DNA of 60,420 nt, from NCBI GenBank assembly GCA_023653025.1, contig JAMNXS010000009.1:1-60420 (forward strand), given 5' to 3'. Position 1 is the first letter of the stretch; every line of letters begins with the position of its first letter. Origin of the DNA: Burkholderiaceae bacterium. Lineage in GTDB: Bacteria > Pseudomonadota > Gammaproteobacteria > Burkholderiales > Burkholderiaceae_D. The notes under the pieces are model-generated. The model was not told where the DNA came from. It saw only the letters and a program-made list of their open reading frames with translations, and did not search any database. The position numbers were made by a program, and so were the translations under genes. Below are positions 47,141 through 56,779 of this stretch, piece after piece.

Positions 47141-47548
47141 TCAGCTGCGGCGCAGCATCGCGCCGATCAGCAGGCCGACACCGGCTGCGATGGCCACCGA
47201 CTGCAGCGGCTTGTCCTTCACATAATCGACCGTCATGTCGCGTCCCTGGCTGAACTGCTTCGTCGCCTGCTCGGCGATGCCGCGCGCGGCATACCGCATC
47301 GACGAGAAGCGGGCCAGGATGCGGTCGCGCGCCTCTTGCAGCTCGGTGTCGTTCAGCGTGGAAGAATGCGACATCAGCGCATCGAGGTCGCTCTTGAGCA
47401 TCGATAGCTCGTCGCGCATGCGCATGGCCTTGCCGCCGATCCCGCCACCGGTCCCGCCCGAGTCGGACTCCCCGAGGCCGGAGGCGCTGCCCCCGCTCTT
47501 GTGCAGCCCCGTCGATTCGCTGCCCGTGGTCGGATAATTGGTTTCCAT
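47141..47548 (-). CDS. DUF883 family (ElaB/YqjD-like) membrane-anchored ribosome-binding protein
   Basis: A 135-residue protein: a flexible Gly/Ser amino end, a central coiled helix (MRMRDELSMLKSDLDALMSHSS), and a carboxy-terminal membrane anchor, KPLQSVAIAAGVGLLIGAMLRRS, which is the DUF883 hallmark. ElaB/YqjD bind ribosomes at the membrane in stationary phase. First gene of the YqjD-YqjE-YqjK-like operon. Confidence 0.9.
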   Translation of the reverse strand: METNYPTTGSESTGLHKSGGSASGLGESDSGGTGGGIGGKAMRMRDELSMLKSDLDALMSHSSTLNDTELQEARDRILARFSSMRYAARGIAEQATKQFSQGRDMTVDYVKDKPLQSVAIAAGVGLLIGAMLRRS

Positions 47549-47773
47549 CGCTGTCGTCTCCTGCGGTTGCGTTTTGGGAAAAGCGGGCAGCGCGCGTCAT
47601 GGCCGTTGCCGGTGCGCGTGTTCCGTTAGGGGATAGGCAAGGCGTGAAGGGCAAAGTTCATGGCTTTGATCCGCGTCGGTCAGGCAGGCGGCGCGCGCGG
47701 CGCCAGCCGGCAAAATCGTCATGCTAAGATCTGCCTCGCTCAAGTTTCAGATCAATAACGAGGGAGACTCCAC

Positions 47774-48973
47774 TTGAAGATCCGCATTCTCACGCTTGCT
47801 GCCGCTGCCGCGCTGTCCGGCCCCGCGGTGCATGCGCAAGTGTCGAACGACACGATACGCATCGGTTTCATCACCGACATGTCCGGCGTCTATGCCGACG
47901 TCGACGGGCCGGCCGGCGCTGACGCGATCAAGATGGCCATCGCCGACGCCGGCGGCGCGATCGACGGCAAGAAGATCGAGCTGCTGACGGCCGACCACCA
48001 GAACAAGGCCGACATTGCCGCCAGCAAGGCGCGCGAATGGTTCGACCGGCAGGGCGTGGACATGCTGATCGGCGGTACCAACTCGGCGACCAACCTGGCG
48101 ATGGCCAAGGTCGCAGCCGAAAAGAAGAAGCCCTTCATCGCCATCGGCGCCGGCACCTCGCGCCTGACCAACGAGGAGTGCACGCCGTACACCATCCACT
48201 ATGCGTACGACACGGCGGCGATGGCGCGCGGTACCGCGGCGGCATTGACGAAGCAGGGCAACAAGGACTGGTATTTCCTGACCGCCGACTACGTGTTCGG
48301 CATCTCGCTCGAGAACGACGCAGCGCAGATCGTGAAGTCGCAGGGCGGTCGCGTGACGGGGTCGGTGCGCCATCCGCTGGCCGCTGCCGATTTCTCGTCC
48401 TTCCTGCTGCAGGCCCAGAATTCGAAGGCGCAGGTGCTGGGCCTGGCGAACGCCGGCGGCGATACCGTGAACTCGATCAAGGCCGCCAACGAGTTCGGCA
48501 TCAACAAGAAAATGAAGCTCGCCGGCCTGCTGATGTTCGTCAACGACGTCCATGCGCTGGGCCTGAACGTCACGCAGGGCATGTACCTGACCGACGGTTG
48601 GTACTGGGACACCAATGACGAGACGCGCGCCTGGGCCAAGCGCTTCATGCAGCGCAACAAGAAGGCGCCGTCGATGCTGCATGCCGCCGACTACTCCGCT
48701 GCATCGTTCTACTTTGCCGCGGTCAAGGCCATCGGTACCGACGACGGCGACAAGGTAATGGCGAAGATGAAGTCGACCAAGGTCAACGACATGTTCGCCA
48801 AGAACGGCGTCGTGCGTCCCGACGGCCGCATGGTGCACGACATGACGCTGATGCAGGTGAAGTCGCCGGCCGAGTCGAAGTACGCATGGGACTACTACAA
48901 GGTCGTGCAGGTGATCCCCGGCGACCAGGCCTACATGACGAAAGAGGAGAGCAAGTGCTCCCTGTGGAAATGA
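47774..48973 (+). CDS. ABC transporter periplasmic binding protein, branched-chain amino acid (LivK) type
   Basis: A 399-residue periplasmic protein. TTG 47774 with GAGGGAGAC upstream starts a signal peptide (LTLAAAAALSGPAVHA), then the Peripla_BP_6 fold: IRIGFITDMSGVYADVDGPAG, DHQNKADIAASKAREWFDRQ, GGTNSATNLAMAKVA, DWYFLTADYVFG. No permease or ATPase genes are adjacent, so this is an orphan binding protein. The subgroup is often tied to aromatic or amide-type ligands, but the ligand cannot be read here. Ends with a strong terminator. Confidence 0.92.
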   Translation: MKIRILTLAAAAALSGPAVHAQVSNDTIRIGFITDMSGVYADVDGPAGADAIKMAIADAGGAIDGKKIELLTADHQNKADIAASKAREWFDRQGVDMLIGGTNSATNLAMAKVAAEKKKPFIAIGAGTSRLTNEECTPYTIHYAYDTAAMARGTAAALTKQGNKDWYFLTADYVFGISLENDAAQIVKSQGGRVTGSVRHPLAAADFSSFLLQAQNSKAQVLGLANAGGDTVNSIKAANEFGINKKMKLAGLLMFVNDVHALGLNVTQGMYLTDGWYWDTNDETRAWAKRFMQRNKKAPSMLHAADYSAASFYFAAVKAIGTDDGDKVMAKMKSTKVNDMFAKNGVVRPDGRMVHDMTLMQVKSPAESKYAWDYYKVVQVIPGDQAYMTKEESKCSLWK

Positions 48974-48991
48974 ACTGATTGCTGCATAATC

Positions 48992-49020
48992 AACGGCGCG
49001 TATACCGCGCCGTTTTTTTT
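48992..49020 (+). terminator. rho-independent terminator of the binding-protein gene
   Basis: Nine-bp perfect stem AACGGCGCG/CGCGCCGTT (48992-49000 with 49006-49014), loop TATAC, then eight T in total. Confidence 0.93.
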
Positions 49021-49056
49021 GCGCATGACGACAAGAACCAAGCCGGAGACAAGACC

Positions 49057-49554
49057 ATGAAAAAAATGCTGCTGCTTGCGCTGTTCCCCCTGCATGCGTT
49101 CGCCGCCGGCCTGCCCGACGGCTTCGACGGCCTGCGCTGGGAGGCGCCGGTCGCCCAGCTTGCCGATGCTCGCAAGCTGGCCGAGACCAAGGCCTACCAG
49201 TGCTACCGCAGTGGCGAGGGGCAGGGCAAGGTCGGCGGCGCCCCGGTCAGCAACCAGCGCCTGTGCTTTTCCAACGACCGTTTCTATTTTGTGCAGATGG
49301 AGTTCGCCGGCCAGGCCGCGTATGACACGCTGCTCGCCTATGCGACAGCCCAGTGGGGCGCCGGACGCGCGGGCCAGCGCTTTACCGAAACCCATGTCTG
49401 GGGCGGCGGCGACGACAAGGTGTACGTCGAGCTCGAGTTCAGCAAAGTCGACGACCGCGGCACGCTCGCGCTGGTCTACCTGCCGATCTACCGCGAAACC
49501 CAGGAGGCTTCACGCCAGGAACGGGCGCGGGCACGGGCGGGCGCCGGGTTCTGA
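49057..49554 (+). CDS. hypothetical secreted protein
   Basis: A 165-residue protein with a short signal (MLLLALFPLHAFAA, cleavage after about residue 17). The mature part begins LPDGFDGLRWEAPVAQLADARKL and contains two cysteines (CYRSG, RLCFSNDRFYF) that could form a disulfide. No known domain recognised. GGAGA lies before ATG 49057. Its carboxy end is Arg/Ala-rich. Confidence 0.65.
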   Translation: MKKMLLLALFPLHAFAAGLPDGFDGLRWEAPVAQLADARKLAETKAYQCYRSGEGQGKVGGAPVSNQRLCFSNDRFYFVQMEFAGQAAYDTLLAYATAQWGAGRAGQRFTETHVWGGGDDKVYVELEFSKVDDRGTLALVYLPIYRETQEASRQERARARAGAGF

Positions 49555-49600
49555 CGTCCGCTGGCCTGCAAGCCGGGCCGAATGTTTCTCTGAGGGAATT

Positions 49601-49628
49601 TTGATAATCGTCCCTCGTCTTGCATAAT
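49601..49628 (+). promoter_or_regulatory. sigma-70 promoter of the GGDEF-EAL gene
   Basis: TTGATA (49601-49606), 16 bases, CATAAT (49623-49628), in an AT-rich gap; about 75 bases from the expected start of transcription to ATG 49709. Confidence 0.65.
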
Positions 49629-49708
49629 GGAAAGATAACGTCGGGTGCCCGAATGCGCCATTCCGGCTCCTTTCATCGCGACAGCGCGCTCCGGCGCAGC
49701 GAGCCATC

Positions 49709-52372
49709 ATGCAGACAGTGCTTACCCAGCCCAAGCAGACCCCAGGCCCCGGCCATGCCCGTATCGGGCTGCTGTGGGGGCTGGGCTGCGCGCTGGTGGT
49801 CGCGCTGGTCTGGGCGGCGGCCCTGTTCAAGGTCCACACCGACGAGCAGCACCTGATCGAGGAGGCGCTGGTCGATGCCGGTTTCCGCGCCCGCACCTAT
49901 GAAGAGCAGCTGCTGCGTACGGTCACGCAGATCGACCAGCTATCGATGTCGATCAAGTACCAATGGGAGCAGCGCAGCGGCGCGCTCAACCTCGAGGAGC
50001 AGTACGCGCGCGGCGTGTACCCTACCGATCTCTATCCGGTGGCGATCGATGCCGGCGGTTATGCCGTCAGCAGCACGCGCCGGCTGCCGCGCGGCACCTA
50101 CATGGGCGACCTCGACTTCTTCCTGCACCACAAGGCCGCGGGGCGTTCGCAACTGCTGATTTCGCCGCCGACCGAAGGCCGCGGCGGTTTTGCCGGCAGG
50201 CAGATCGTCCGTTTCTCGCGCAGCTTCAACAAGCCCGACGGCAGTTTCGATGGCGTGGTGCTGATCGCCATCGAAGCCGATCGGCTGGCGTCCTTCCACG
50301 ACCTGGCGAAGCTGGCCACCGGCGACTTTGCCGCCGTGCGTTTCGCCGATGGCGCACCGCTGGTGGCACGCGCTGCCGGCGACCTGCCGGCCCGGCTTTT
50401 CCTCGACCGTCCGCGTTTCGACGGCGGCGAGGGCGCGCGCACCGAAGCGGCCGAGGCTTTCATCGACCGCCAGACGCGCATCGTCAGCTGGAAGCGGCTC
50501 GACGGCTACCCGCTGATCGCGGTCGCTGCCGCCGGGATGGCGACGGCGCTGGCGCCGTATGAGGAAACCGAGAACACCTACCTCGGCATCGCCGCGATGG
50601 CGAGCCTGCTGCTGGTAGTCGCAGCAGTGCTCGGCGCCGGCGCGCAGATGCGGCAGCTCGCGCAGCGCCGGCGCCAGGCCGAGGTGCAGTCCACGTTCCG
50701 CCTTGCCGTCGATGGCGCGCGCGAAGCGTTCTACATGATGGTGCCGGTCGTCGACGCCGACGACTGGCTGCTGGAAGACTGCAACGAGCGTGGCGCCGAG
50801 CTGCAGGGCCGCCTGCGCGCCGAGCTGGTGGGCTGTACGCTGTCGCAACTGTACGCCGGTGATGACCTCGAGTCGGTCCTCAGCTTCTGCCAGCGCGTGC
50901 AGCGCAACGGTTTCGTCGAGGAAGAGTTCCATGTCCCGCACGACCGGAATCATGCGGCCGGCTGGTTCCAGCGCCGGGGCGTGCGCTCGGGCATCGGCAT
51001 CGCGGTGACGGTGCGCGACGTGTCCGAGGCGCGCCAGCAGGCGGCGACGCTGGCGGCGATGGCCCGCACCGATGCGCTGACCGGGCTGCCGAACCGGCAC
51101 TGGCTGAACGACTACCTGCCGGGCGCGCTCGATGCCGCGAACCGCGCCTACGGCAAGCTGGCGCTGCTGTACATCGACCTCGACAATTTCAAGAACATCA
51201 ATGACGCACTCGGCCACCGGGTCGGTGACGAAGTGCTGGTCTCGGTCGCGCGCTGCCTCGAGAACACCCTCGGCCAGCGCGGCCGGCTGGCACGCATCGG
51301 CGGCGACGAATTTACCGTGATCGTCGAGAGCGTGGCCGACGGCAGCGAGCCGGCCGCCATCGCCGGGCGGCTGATCGATGCGCTCGGTCGCCTCGGCGCT
51401 GGCACCGACTGGCGCATGTTCAGCCTGCGGGCCTCGATCGGCATCAGCTTGTTTCCGGACGATGCGCATGACGTCGTCGGCCTGCTGCGCGCGGCCGACA
51501 TCGCGATGTACGAGGCCAAGTCGGCGGGCAAGGCGCAGTTCCGGCATTTCGACGAGACCTTCGCGCAGAAGATCCGCGACCGCATCTCGATCGAGCACGA
51601 GCTCGAACTGGCGCTCAAGCATGACGAGTTCATCGTCTACTACCAGCCGCGCGCCGATGCCGGCAGCGGTATCCTGTGTGGGATGGAGGCCCTGATCCGC
51701 TGGCGCCATCCGCAGCGCGGGCTGGTCGGGCCGACCGAATTCATCGGCATCGCCGAACAGACCGGCCTGATCGTGCCCATCGGCGAACTGGTGGTGAAGA
51801 AGGTCTGCGCGCAACTCGCGGCATGGCGCAGCGCCGGCCTCGCGCCGCGGCCGGTATCGGTCAATGTGTCGGCGCTGCAGCTCACCAGCGATCGCTTCCG
51901 CCTGACGCTGGCCGACGAGTTGCAGCGGCACGGGCTGCCGGCCTCGCTGGTCGCCATCGAGCTGACCGAATCGAGCATGCTCGACGACAGCGGCTTCGCA
52001 CAGGGGGAACTGCGCCTGCTGCGCCAGATGGGCATCGAGCTCGAGATCGACGACTTCGGCACTGGCTATTCGTCGCTGTCCAAGCTGCAGAGCCTCGATA
52101 TCGATGTGCTGAAGATCGACCAGTCTTTCGTGCGTAAGCTGGGCGCCGACCGCCAGACCTGGGCGCTGTGCCAGTCGATGGTCTCGGTCGGCCGCGATCT
52201 CGGCATCGCGGTCGTGGCCGAAGGCGTGGAAACCGAGCGCCAGCTGCAGATCCTGCGCGAGATGGGCTGCCACCAGATCCAGGGCTATCTGGTGTCGCCG
52301 CCGGTGCCGCCGGAGAAAATTCCCGCGCTGGTGGCGCGTTCGTTTTTTGCGCCGCTGACGCAGCCGGCCTGA
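49709..52372 (+). CDS. membrane GGDEF-EAL protein (diguanylate cyclase/phosphodiesterase)
   Basis: An 887-residue c-di-GMP enzyme. Membrane helix about 19-41, a periplasmic Cache-type sensor (about 45-285), second helix about 291-312, a PAS-like domain (about 330-440), GGDEF domain (motif RIGGDEF near residue 531) and EAL domain (motif MEALIRWRHP near 660; NVSALQL, IELTESSML, IDDFGTGYSSL). Both catalytic motifs are intact. The RxxD inhibitory site before GGDEF is absent (GQRG instead). It ends 1 base before the convergent mtnA stop. Confidence 0.95.
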   Translation: MQTVLTQPKQTPGPGHARIGLLWGLGCALVVALVWAAALFKVHTDEQHLIEEALVDAGFRARTYEEQLLRTVTQIDQLSMSIKYQWEQRSGALNLEEQYARGVYPTDLYPVAIDAGGYAVSSTRRLPRGTYMGDLDFFLHHKAAGRSQLLISPPTEGRGGFAGRQIVRFSRSFNKPDGSFDGVVLIAIEADRLASFHDLAKLATGDFAAVRFADGAPLVARAAGDLPARLFLDRPRFDGGEGARTEAAEAFIDRQTRIVSWKRLDGYPLIAVAAAGMATALAPYEETENTYLGIAAMASLLLVVAAVLGAGAQMRQLAQRRRQAEVQSTFRLAVDGAREAFYMMVPVVDADDWLLEDCNERGAELQGRLRAELVGCTLSQLYAGDDLESVLSFCQRVQRNGFVEEEFHVPHDRNHAAGWFQRRGVRSGIGIAVTVRDVSEARQQAATLAAMARTDALTGLPNRHWLNDYLPGALDAANRAYGKLALLYIDLDNFKNINDALGHRVGDEVLVSVARCLENTLGQRGRLARIGGDEFTVIVESVADGSEPAAIAGRLIDALGRLGAGTDWRMFSLRASIGISLFPDDAHDVVGLLRAADIAMYEAKSAGKAQFRHFDETFAQKIRDRISIEHELELALKHDEFIVYYQPRADAGSGILCGMEALIRWRHPQRGLVGPTEFIGIAEQTGLIVPIGELVVKKVCAQLAAWRSAGLAPRPVSVNVSALQLTSDRFRLTLADELQRHGLPASLVAIELTESSMLDDSGFAQGELRLLRQMGIELEIDDFGTGYSSLSKLQSLDIDVLKIDQSFVRKLGADRQTWALCQSMVSVGRDLGIAVVAEGVETERQLQILREMGCHQIQGYLVSPPVPPEKIPALVARSFFAPLTQPA

Positions 52373-52373
52373 A

Positions 52374-53459
52374 TCAGTCGTCGAACAGCGCGCGCAGCTT
52401 GTCTTCGTCAGGCGCCTCGACCACGCCTTTCTCGGTAATGAGCGCCGTCACCAGTTCGGCCGGCGTCACGTCGAACGACGGGTTGCGCACCCGCACGCCG
52501 GCCGCCGCCCACTGCGTCTCCCGAAACCCGGTCACTTCCTGCGGCGCGCGCTCCTCGATCGGTATCTCGCGCCCGCTGGGCACCGACAGGTCGATCGTCG
52601 ACAGCGGGCACGCCACATAGAACGGAATCCGGTGCCGGTGCGCCAGCACGGCGACCATGTAGGTGCCGATCTTGTTGGCCACATCGCCGTTGGCCGCCAC
52701 CCGGTCGGTACCGACGATCACGGCGTCGATCTCGCCATGCGCCATCAGGTGGCCGGCCATGTTGTCGGTGATGAGCGTGACCGGTATGTTTTCCTGCACC
52801 ATCTCCCATGCCGTCAGCCGCGCGCCCTGCAGGAAGGGGCGGGTCTCGTCGGCAACCACGCTGATCTTCTTGCCCGCTGCGACCGCCGAGCGGATCACGC
52901 CCAGCGCGGTGCCATGGCCGGCCGTGGCCAGCGCGCCGGCGTTGCAGTGCGTGAGCACGCGCGCGCCATCGGCCAGCAGTTCGGCGCCGTGCTCGCCCAT
53001 CTGGCGGTTGATGCGGATGTCTTCGTTGTGAATCGCTTTCGCCTCGGCCAGCAGGGTCGCGGCGATTGCGGCGGATGATGTGCTGCCTTGCCGTGTGCTG
53101 CCCTGCCGCGCTCGGCAGGCGCGCATGCGCTCGAGTGCCCAAAACAGGTTGACGGCGGTCGGTCGGCTGGCGGCCAGCAGGGCGAAGCCGGCATCCAGCG
53201 CCTCGTCGAAATCTTGTCGCGGCAGCGACTGCAGGCGCAGCGCCTCGACCGCCACGCCATAGGCGGCAGCCACGCCGATGGCCGGCGCGCCGCGCACGAC
53301 CATCGTGCGGATGCCGTCGGCGACGCCTGCCGCCGAGTCATACGGCAGGTATGCGAACACGGCCGGCAGCCGGGTCTGGTCGATCATCTCGAGCCGCCCG
53401 TGGCCGGGCGCGTCGAACCAGCGCAGCGTGACGACTGCGCCTTTGTCGCCGCCGCTCAT
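52374..53459 (-). CDS. mtnA: methylthioribose-1-phosphate isomerase
   Basis: A 361-residue isomerase converting 5-methylthioribose-1-phosphate (or 5-deoxyribose-1-phosphate) to the ribulose form. Typical: MVVRGAPAIGVAAAYGVA (about residues 53-70), LTHCNAGALATAGHGTALG with the active-site Cys, DETRPFLQGARLTAWE, and IVGTDRVAANGDVANKIGTY with the active-site Asp. A short RQGST duplication sits near residue 118. Last gene of mtnP-ald2-apt-mtnA; starts 1 base after the apt stop. Confidence 0.95.
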   Translation of the reverse strand: MSGGDKGAVVTLRWFDAPGHGRLEMIDQTRLPAVFAYLPYDSAAGVADGIRTMVVRGAPAIGVAAAYGVAVEALRLQSLPRQDFDEALDAGFALLAASRPTAVNLFWALERMRACRARQGSTRQGSTSSAAIAATLLAEAKAIHNEDIRINRQMGEHGAELLADGARVLTHCNAGALATAGHGTALGVIRSAVAAGKKISVVADETRPFLQGARLTAWEMVQENIPVTLITDNMAGHLMAHGEIDAVIVGTDRVAANGDVANKIGTYMVAVLAHRHRIPFYVACPLSTIDLSVPSGREIPIEERAPQEVTGFRETQWAAAGVRVRNPSFDVTPAELVTALITEKGVVEAPDEDKLRALFDD

Positions 53460-53460
53460 C

Positions 53461-53991
53461 TCAGTGGCCCTCGAACGCGCACAGCGTGAACACCGACAAC
53501 CCCATCTTCTCCAGCTTCGTGCGGCCGCCCAGGTCGGGCAGGTCGACCACGAACGCGCACTCGACGACCTCGCCGCCCAGACCGCGCACCAGCATCACGG
53601 TCGCCTGCGCGGTGCCGCCGGTGGCCAGCAAGTCGTCGATGACGAGCACGCGGTCGCCGGCATCGATCGCATCGTCATGCATCTCGATGCGGTCGTGGCC
53701 GTACTCGAGCGCGTACTCGTGGCCGGTGGTCTTGCCGGGCAGCTTGCCTTTCTTTCGTACCGGTACGAAGCCCACGCCCAGCGCATAAGCCAGCGGCGCG
53801 CCGAACAGGAAGCCGCGCGCCTCGGTGCCGACCACTTTTGTGATCGGCTGGCCACGATAGCGTTCGACCAGCGCGTCGATGGTGGCCCGGAAGCCAGCCG
53901 CGTCCTTGAGCAGTGTGGTGATGTCGCGGAACTGTATGCCGGGTTTCGGATAGTCGGGAATGGTACGGATCAGCGAGCGGAGGTCAGTCAT
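53461..53991 (-). CDS. apt: adenine phosphoribosyltransferase
   Basis: A 176-residue enzyme that makes AMP from adenine and PRPP. The PRPP-binding loop [15 protein letters not shown] is at about residues 118-132; [15 protein letters not shown] and [18 protein letters not shown] are the usual Apt motifs. In this operon it recovers the adenine released by MtnP. Its start overlaps the aldolase stop by 4 bases. Confidence 0.97.
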   Translation of the reverse strand: MTDLRSLIRTIPDYPKPGIQFRDITTLLKDAAGFRATIDALVERYRGQPITKVVGTEARGFLFGAPLAYALGVGFVPVRKKGKLPGKTTGHEYALEYGHDRIEMHDDAIDAGDRVLVIDDLLATGGTAQATVMLVRGLGGEVVECAFVVDLPDLGGRTKLEKMGLSVFTLCAFEGH

Positions 53992-54637
53992 GTTCTGTGG
54001 GATGCGGCGGCGTTCCTGCCGTAGGTTTTGAATCGTTCGATCACCTGCGCCATCTCGTCAGCCGACAGCAGCGTCGGTCGGCCGACCTGGCGCGCGAGCA
54101 GGTATTGCTGGCACAGCGCTTCGATCTCGACGGCAATTGCCATCGCCTCGTCGAGGTCGCGGCCGAGCGTGATCATGCCATGGTTTGCCAGCAGGCAGGC
54201 CTTGCGGTCGGCCAGCGCGGCGACCGCATGCTGCGACAGCTGCTCGGTGCCGAACAGCGCATACGGCGCGCAGCGCACCGAGTCGCCGCCGGCGACCGAG
54301 ATCATGTAGTGAAACGGCGGTATGTTCTCGCGCAGGCAGGCCAGCGCGGTCGCATGCGGCGAGTGCGTGTGAACCACCGCATTGATTTCCGGCCGCGCCT
54401 TCAGGATGTCGCAGTGGAAGTGCCATTCGCTCGACGGCTTGCCGATGCCGATCACCTTGCCGTCGAAGCCGACGGAGACAATCTTCGACGGCGTGATCTC
54501 CTCGACCGGCACGCCGGTCGGCGTGATCAGGAAATGATGGTTCTCGCGGCAGCTGACATTGCCCGAGGTGCCGCGGTTCAGGCCGCTGCTCTCGAGCTTC
54601 TTGCAGGCGGCGACGATCTGTTCGCGGATCAGGGCGC

Positions 54638-54641
<4 letters not shown>
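53988..54641 (-). CDS. class II aldolase (Ald2-type, probable 5-methylthioribulose-1-phosphate aldolase)
   Basis: A 217-residue zinc aldolase of the FucA family. Catalytic Glu72 (PSSEWHFH) and zinc ligands His91, His93 (VVHTHSPHA) and His154 (ANHGMI) match fuculose-phosphate aldolase residues 73, 92, 94 and 155 with a constant one-residue offset. Between mtnP and apt-mtnA it is best read as the aldolase of the DHAP shunt, cleaving methylthioribulose- or 5-deoxyribulose-1-phosphate to DHAP and an aldehyde. Distinguishing it from the related dehydratase MtnB rests on the intact aldolase Glu and on absence of other methionine-salvage genes. Confidence 0.85.
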
Positions 54642-55525
<884 letters not shown>

Positions 55526-55591
55526 GGAGTGTCCGTCAGGTGCATGATAAGGCTTCCACTCTACCAAAGAAATCCGGCGCTACCATCGGGC

Positions 55592-55966
55592 TTACTCCGC
55601 GCAGGCCATCTCCATGCTCACCTCGCCCAGCGTCTCGGGCGCAACCGGACGCCATTCGCCATTGACCGCGCGCGAGAACACAACGTCGCCTTCGGTCATG
55701 TCGCGCGTGTGGCCCGACAGGTGGACGATGCGGTAGCGGCGCGACTGGCAGTCGTACTCGGTGCGGCTGCGCAGCGAGACCACGCCGCTGGCATCGGCCA
55801 CCGTGTTGTTGTCCACCTCCCAGACGCGCACGAGATGGCCGCTGCGGTCGATGGTCTCGCGGTCGATATACCGCTCATATCCTTCGCCGCCATCGACGAA
55901 AGTCCAGGCCGCGCCGGCAGGCACGCCGAAGGCCAGCAGCGGGATGGCAAGAAGCCAGGTTTTCAT
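55592..55966 (-). CDS. small secreted protein (surface-adhesin-E-like fold)
   Basis: A 124-residue exported protein: signal peptide LLAIPLLAFGVPAGA, then WTFVDGGEGYERYIDRETIDRSG and LRSRTEYDCQSRRYRIVHLSG. The pattern of a YxDxxTI strand, a RTEYDC strand and a final Cys (MEMACAE) is that of small surface-adhesin-E-like proteins common in betaproteobacteria. GGGAGAC lies before ATG 55966. Function unknown; monocistronic. Confidence 0.7.
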   Translation of the reverse strand: MKTWLLAIPLLAFGVPAGAAWTFVDGGEGYERYIDRETIDRSGHLVRVWEVDNNTVADASGVVSLRSRTEYDCQSRRYRIVHLSGHTRDMTEGDVVFSRAVNGEWRPVAPETLGEVSMEMACAE

Positions 55967-56209
55967 TGTCGTCTCCCAGGGTAAGCACATTGCGAAAATA
56001 GCAATACTGACCAGGGGAAATGCTGATGAATGTCAATTTTTTGAACCGCTGAACGCGTGTCGTCGCCATGTCATGTTTTACCAAAAGTAACCTTGCCTTA
56101 AAGATATAATCGCGATCGAAGATTTCTGCTAACCGAACATCGAGCCGAACATCGTGATCGGCTGTCCCTTCCGGCGACCCGCCGGTGGCACTCGGAGGAG
56201 CGCGGCATT

Positions 56210-56779
56210 GTGAAGACGACCGGGCAGCGCAAACGGGCCCCGCGGCGGGCGACCGCCGCCATGGCCATCGTGCTGGCGTTGTGCGCAGCAGCCACCTTGT
56301 CGTTCGCCAACGACGAGGCGAGGCGTCCGTCCGCGGCCGGCGATCCGGCCTCGCTGAAGGCAGCCTACCTGTACAACTTCGCGCTCTACACCACGTGGCC
56401 GATCGGTCAGGCCGCCAGCGTCGCACTGTGCTCCTACGGCCGCGACGACCTCGGCGTTGCGCTCGATGCGCTGGCCGGCCGGCAGATCGACGGCAAGCCG
56501 GTGCAGGCGCGGCGCATTGACAGCGTCAATGAGGCGAAGTCCTGCCATCTGCTGTACGTGTCCGAGGGCGCCGCCGGCAGCCTTGCCCCGGTGGCGCGGG
56601 CGCTGCAGGCCTGGCCGGTGCTGGTGGTCAGCGATGCGGTGGGCGCGGCCGAGCATGCGATGATCCAGATCGAGCCCGACGGCAACCGCCTCGCGTTTGC
56701 GGTGAACCTGCCGCGCGTGCGCTCGGCCGGCCTTGACCTCAGCGCCAAGCTGCTGCGGCTTGCGAGGAGCGTGCGATGA
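56210..56779 (+). CDS. YfiR/DUF4154 family periplasmic protein
   Basis: A 189-residue exported protein. Signal about residues 15-33 (AMAIVLALCAAATLSFA), then the YfiR-family domain: SLKAAYLYNFALYTTWP, CSYGRDDLGVALDALAGRQIDGKPV and LVVSDAVG...IQIEPDGNRLAFAVNLPRVRSAGL. In Pseudomonas YfiR holds the cyclase YfiN inactive from the periplasm. Here too the next gene is a membrane GGDEF protein, with a 4-base overlap. GTG 56210 has GGAGGAG upstream. A TATAAT (56105-56110) lies about 100 bases before, with a poor -35. Confidence 0.88.
   Translation: MKTTGQRKRAPRRATAAMAIVLALCAAATLSFANDEARRPSAAGDPASLKAAYLYNFALYTTWPIGQAASVALCSYGRDDLGVALDALAGRQIDGKPVQARRIDSVNEAKSCHLLYVSEGAAGSLAPVARALQAWPVLVVSDAVGAAEHAMIQIEPDGNRLAFAVNLPRVRSAGLDLSAKLLRLARSVR

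Noticed and set aside
49021-49056. Amino-terminal extension of the secreted protein at 49057
   Set aside because: It would translate the preceding terminator and remove the signal peptide from the terminus.
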